DNA of 6,787 nt from Anaerolineales bacterium (GTDB taxonomy: Bacteria > Chloroflexota > Anaerolineae > Anaerolineales > Villigracilaceae): contig JAEURF010000091.1 in NCBI GenBank assembly GCA_016789205.1, positions 1-6,787 of the forward strand. Direction: 5' to 3'. Position numbers and translations under genes: made by a program. The notes under the pieces are model-generated. The model did no database searches. It was not told the origin of the DNA and saw only the letters and a program-made list of their open reading frames with translations. This document shows, in pieces, positions 5,431 through 6,787 of this stretch (its first letter is position 1; the number at the start of each line of letters is the position of its first letter).

Positions 5431-6091
5431 AAACATTATCATCACTGGCGCCACTGGTACGCTGGGAATTCTCACTGCAAAAACATTTGCGATGCAAGGT
5501 CATAACTTGATTTTGCTTGACCGAAATGCAGATAGATTAGATTCCTTAACACAAGATTTGAATCTGCCCGCCAATAGACTCCACACCCAAACCATTGACC
5601 TGCTTGATGCAAACGCGCTTCAAACTTCGGTGGAAACTGCTCTTTCCAAATTCGGCAGTGTCCACGCTTTATTCCATCTCATCGGCGGCTGGACAGGTGG
5701 CAAAACTTTTGCAGATGCTTCACAAGATGATTTAGAATTTATGCTCAATCAACACGTGCGCACGACGTTTAATTTATTCAAATCGTTATCAAAGCCTTTG
5801 TCAGCAAACAACTGGGGACGTGTGATTATCGTCTCTGCTTCTACGGTCACAAACCCGCCGGGCAAATCCGGCGCTTACACAGCCACCAAAGCCGCACAAG
5901 AAAACATGGTTTTGAGTTTAGCAAGTGAATTAAAAGAATTTAAAGTCACTGCAAATATTATTCAAGTCAAAGCCATAGATGAAGAAAATAAAGGTACAGG
6001 CACAACCCCCGCGGAAATTGTCTCTGCGATGCAATATCTGTTTTCAGATGAAGCGGGAAAAATTAGTGGAGCGAGAATTCCCTTATATTAA
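5423..6091 (+). CDS. Short-chain dehydrogenase/reductase (SDR) of unknown substrate
   Basis: The product is a 222-residue Rossmann-fold NAD(P)-dependent oxidoreductase. The nucleotide-binding motif is TGATGTLG (8-15), i.e. TGxxGxxG rather than the classical TGxxxGxG. Asp33-Arg34 ends beta-2 and leaves the NAD/NADP choice open. HLIGGWTGG (85-93) stands where classical SDRs have the NAG motif. The catalytic pair YTATK gives Tyr152 and Lys156, with Ser138 or Ser140 as the third residue. The C-terminus ends early, at SGARIPLY, as in small SDRs. I chose ATG 5423, which overlaps the last 8 bases of ribA and has GGGAAG a few bases upstream, over an in-frame TTG at 5402 inside ribA. Overlap with ribA points to co-translation, but no known riboflavin step needs an SDR here. 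Family assignment is sure, function is not. Confidence 0.87.
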   Translation: MPKNIIITGATGTLGILTAKTFAMQGHNLILLDRNADRLDSLTQDLNLPANRLHTQTIDLLDANALQTSVETALSKFGSVHALFHLIGGWTGGKTFADASQDDLEFMLNQHVRTTFNLFKSLSKPLSANNWGRVIIVSASTVTNPPGKSGAYTATKAAQENMVLSLASELKEFKVTANIIQVKAIDEENKGTGTTPAEIVSAMQYLFSDEAGKISGARIPLY

Positions 6092-6097
6092 ATAATT

Positions 6098-6137
6098 AGC
6101 CCCTAAAGATTTTGAAAATCTTTAGGGGCTTTTTTTT
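6098..6137 (+). terminator. Strong rho-independent terminator of the riboflavin operon
   Basis: AGCCCCTAAAGATTTT (6098-6113) is a perfect inverted repeat of 6115-6130 around one central G, so it should form a stem of about 13 bp with a small AT loop, followed by eight T (6130-6137). It lies seven bases past the SDR stop. The convergent gene ends at 6140, so it may also slow transcription from the other side, but on the minus strand the tract after the stem (AATTATTT) is poor in U. Confidence 0.93.
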
Positions 6138-6139
6138 AT

Positions 6140-6673
6140 CTACTTTCCAAACCACATCCGCCCAATCAAATTATCTTTGCGAATAAATTGATGATACAAC
6201 GCCGCGCCAGTGTGTAATACCACTAAAGCAATCATCACATAAGCTAAATTGCCATGTAGTATCCGCTCAGGGTAAATGAATAAATTTTCAGGAATTGTCC
6301 CACCATTTCCTTTAAGAATACCTTCTAAGCCGTAGGCTTCATCTAATGAGTCACCTGTAAACATCATTGTAAACACACCTACATACAAAAGAAAATGCAC
6401 GGCTTTGCCAATTACATTTAATACAGGATGCCCTGCATCAGCCGGTGCTGGACGCTTAAATACATAACGTGTAACGAGTCTAATAATCATAAACAAACCG
6501 AGAAAAATCCCTGCCATTTTATGAAAGCCTAACAGTGGAGCCTCTTCGGCATTCGGCACACGTGGAAACACAAACAATCCACCAAATAATAATATAAACA
6601 CAAGTAACGCTACCAACCAATGCAATATCACATGTACAGGGTGATATCGTTTTGGAGCAGTTTGATTCGTCAT
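6140..6673 (-). CDS. Cytochrome b561-type membrane protein
   Basis: The product is 177 residues, the normal size of prokaryotic di-heme cytochrome b561 proteins (CybB/YodB group). Four hydrophobic helices are seen, at about 15-36, 52-70, 91-107 and 141-160. The opening RYHPVHVILHWLVALLVF places His11, His14 and His18 at helix 1, the usual start of this family (HxxHW-type). Further candidate heme ligands are His51 (GFHKMAG), His93 (KAVHFLLY), His140 and His154 (VVLHTGAALYH). Family members move electrons between quinol and an acceptor, or feed partner oxidoreductases such as nickel or thiosulfate-related enzymes. No partner is in view, so the acceptor is unknown. The start is supported by CGGAG (6685-6681) seven bases upstream. 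It is transcribed toward the riboflavin operon. Confidence 0.88.
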   Translation of the reverse strand: MTNQTAPKRYHPVHVILHWLVALLVFILLFGGLFVFPRVPNAEEAPLLGFHKMAGIFLGLFMIIRLVTRYVFKRPAPADAGHPVLNVIGKAVHFLLYVGVFTMMFTGDSLDEAYGLEGILKGNGGTIPENLFIYPERILHGNLAYVMIALVVLHTGAALYHQFIRKDNLIGRMWFGK

Positions 6674-6680
6674 ATTTTTT

Positions 6681-6685
6681 CTCCG
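6681..6685 (-). promoter_or_regulatory. Shine-Dalgarno of the cytochrome b561 gene
   Basis: On the minus strand the sequence reads CGGAG, then seven A/T bases, then ATG. It contrasts with the genes at 805 and 4060, which have no such site. Confidence 0.75.
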
Positions 6686-6787
6686 TTTTTATAAATTAGT
6701 TATTTATACTAAAGATAGTTGAATAGGCTTAGACTCTTCTTTATCAATCCTGATTTTTGATTTAATTGGTAATGAATAATTTGAAAT
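6686..6787. other. AT-rich upstream region at window edge
   Basis: About 100 bases precede the minus-strand cytochrome gene and contain no supported coding frame. TATAAA-like hexamers occur on the minus strand (around 6689-6710) and could be -10 boxes, but no clear -35 partner is present. The start of any neighbouring gene lies beyond the window. Confidence 0.5.

Overview
The window looks like a piece of a Chloroflexota (Anaerolineae-like) chromosome. This is an inference from three things: lipoproteins with long Thr/Pro-rich linkers, a moderately AT-rich base composition with no strong Shine-Dalgarno ahead of two operon-leading genes, and an archaeal/fungal-type riboflavin reductase next to a bacterial GTP cyclohydrolase II. 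No marker gene fixes the taxonomy.

Layout. (1) 1-707, plus strand: the C-terminal end of a metal ABC transporter permease, then a small SRPBCC/CoxG-like protein with a methionine-rich tail. A long-stem hairpin with a T-run (725-783) closes this unit. (2) 805-3866, plus strand: two paralogous M1-family (gluzincin) metallopeptidase lipoproteins, joined by a 4-base ATGA stop/start overlap. Both keep HEXXH-X18-E and a candidate catalytic Tyr. The second gene begins inside a perfectly phased array of five 7-bp repeats that encodes its signal-peptide n-region. (3) 3867-4059: a gene-poor spacer with four short triloop palindromes. (4) 4060-6091, plus strand: a compact operon of a RibD-C/ArfC-type reductase, a stand-alone GTP cyclohydrolase II (ribA) and a short-chain dehydrogenase/reductase overlapping ribA by 8 bases, ended by a strong terminator (6098-6137). 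(5) 6140-6673, minus strand: a convergent four-helix cytochrome b561-type membrane protein, followed by about 114 bases of AT-rich upstream sequence at the window edge.

How the genes fit together. The tandem peptidases are probably co-expressed, surface-anchored enzymes that trim extracellular peptides. The ribD-C/ribA pair supplies the first step and a reductase step of riboflavin synthesis; the matching deaminase and 3,4-dihydroxybutanone-4-phosphate synthase are not in the window. The SDR's role in that operon is unknown.

Most of the window is ordinary metabolism. The points most worth a second look are the 7-bp repeat array straddling a start codon (a possible phase-variable switch), the dispersed-looking palindromic elements, and the reductase-without-deaminase riboflavin operon. 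I see no convincing evidence of a new defence or mobile system.
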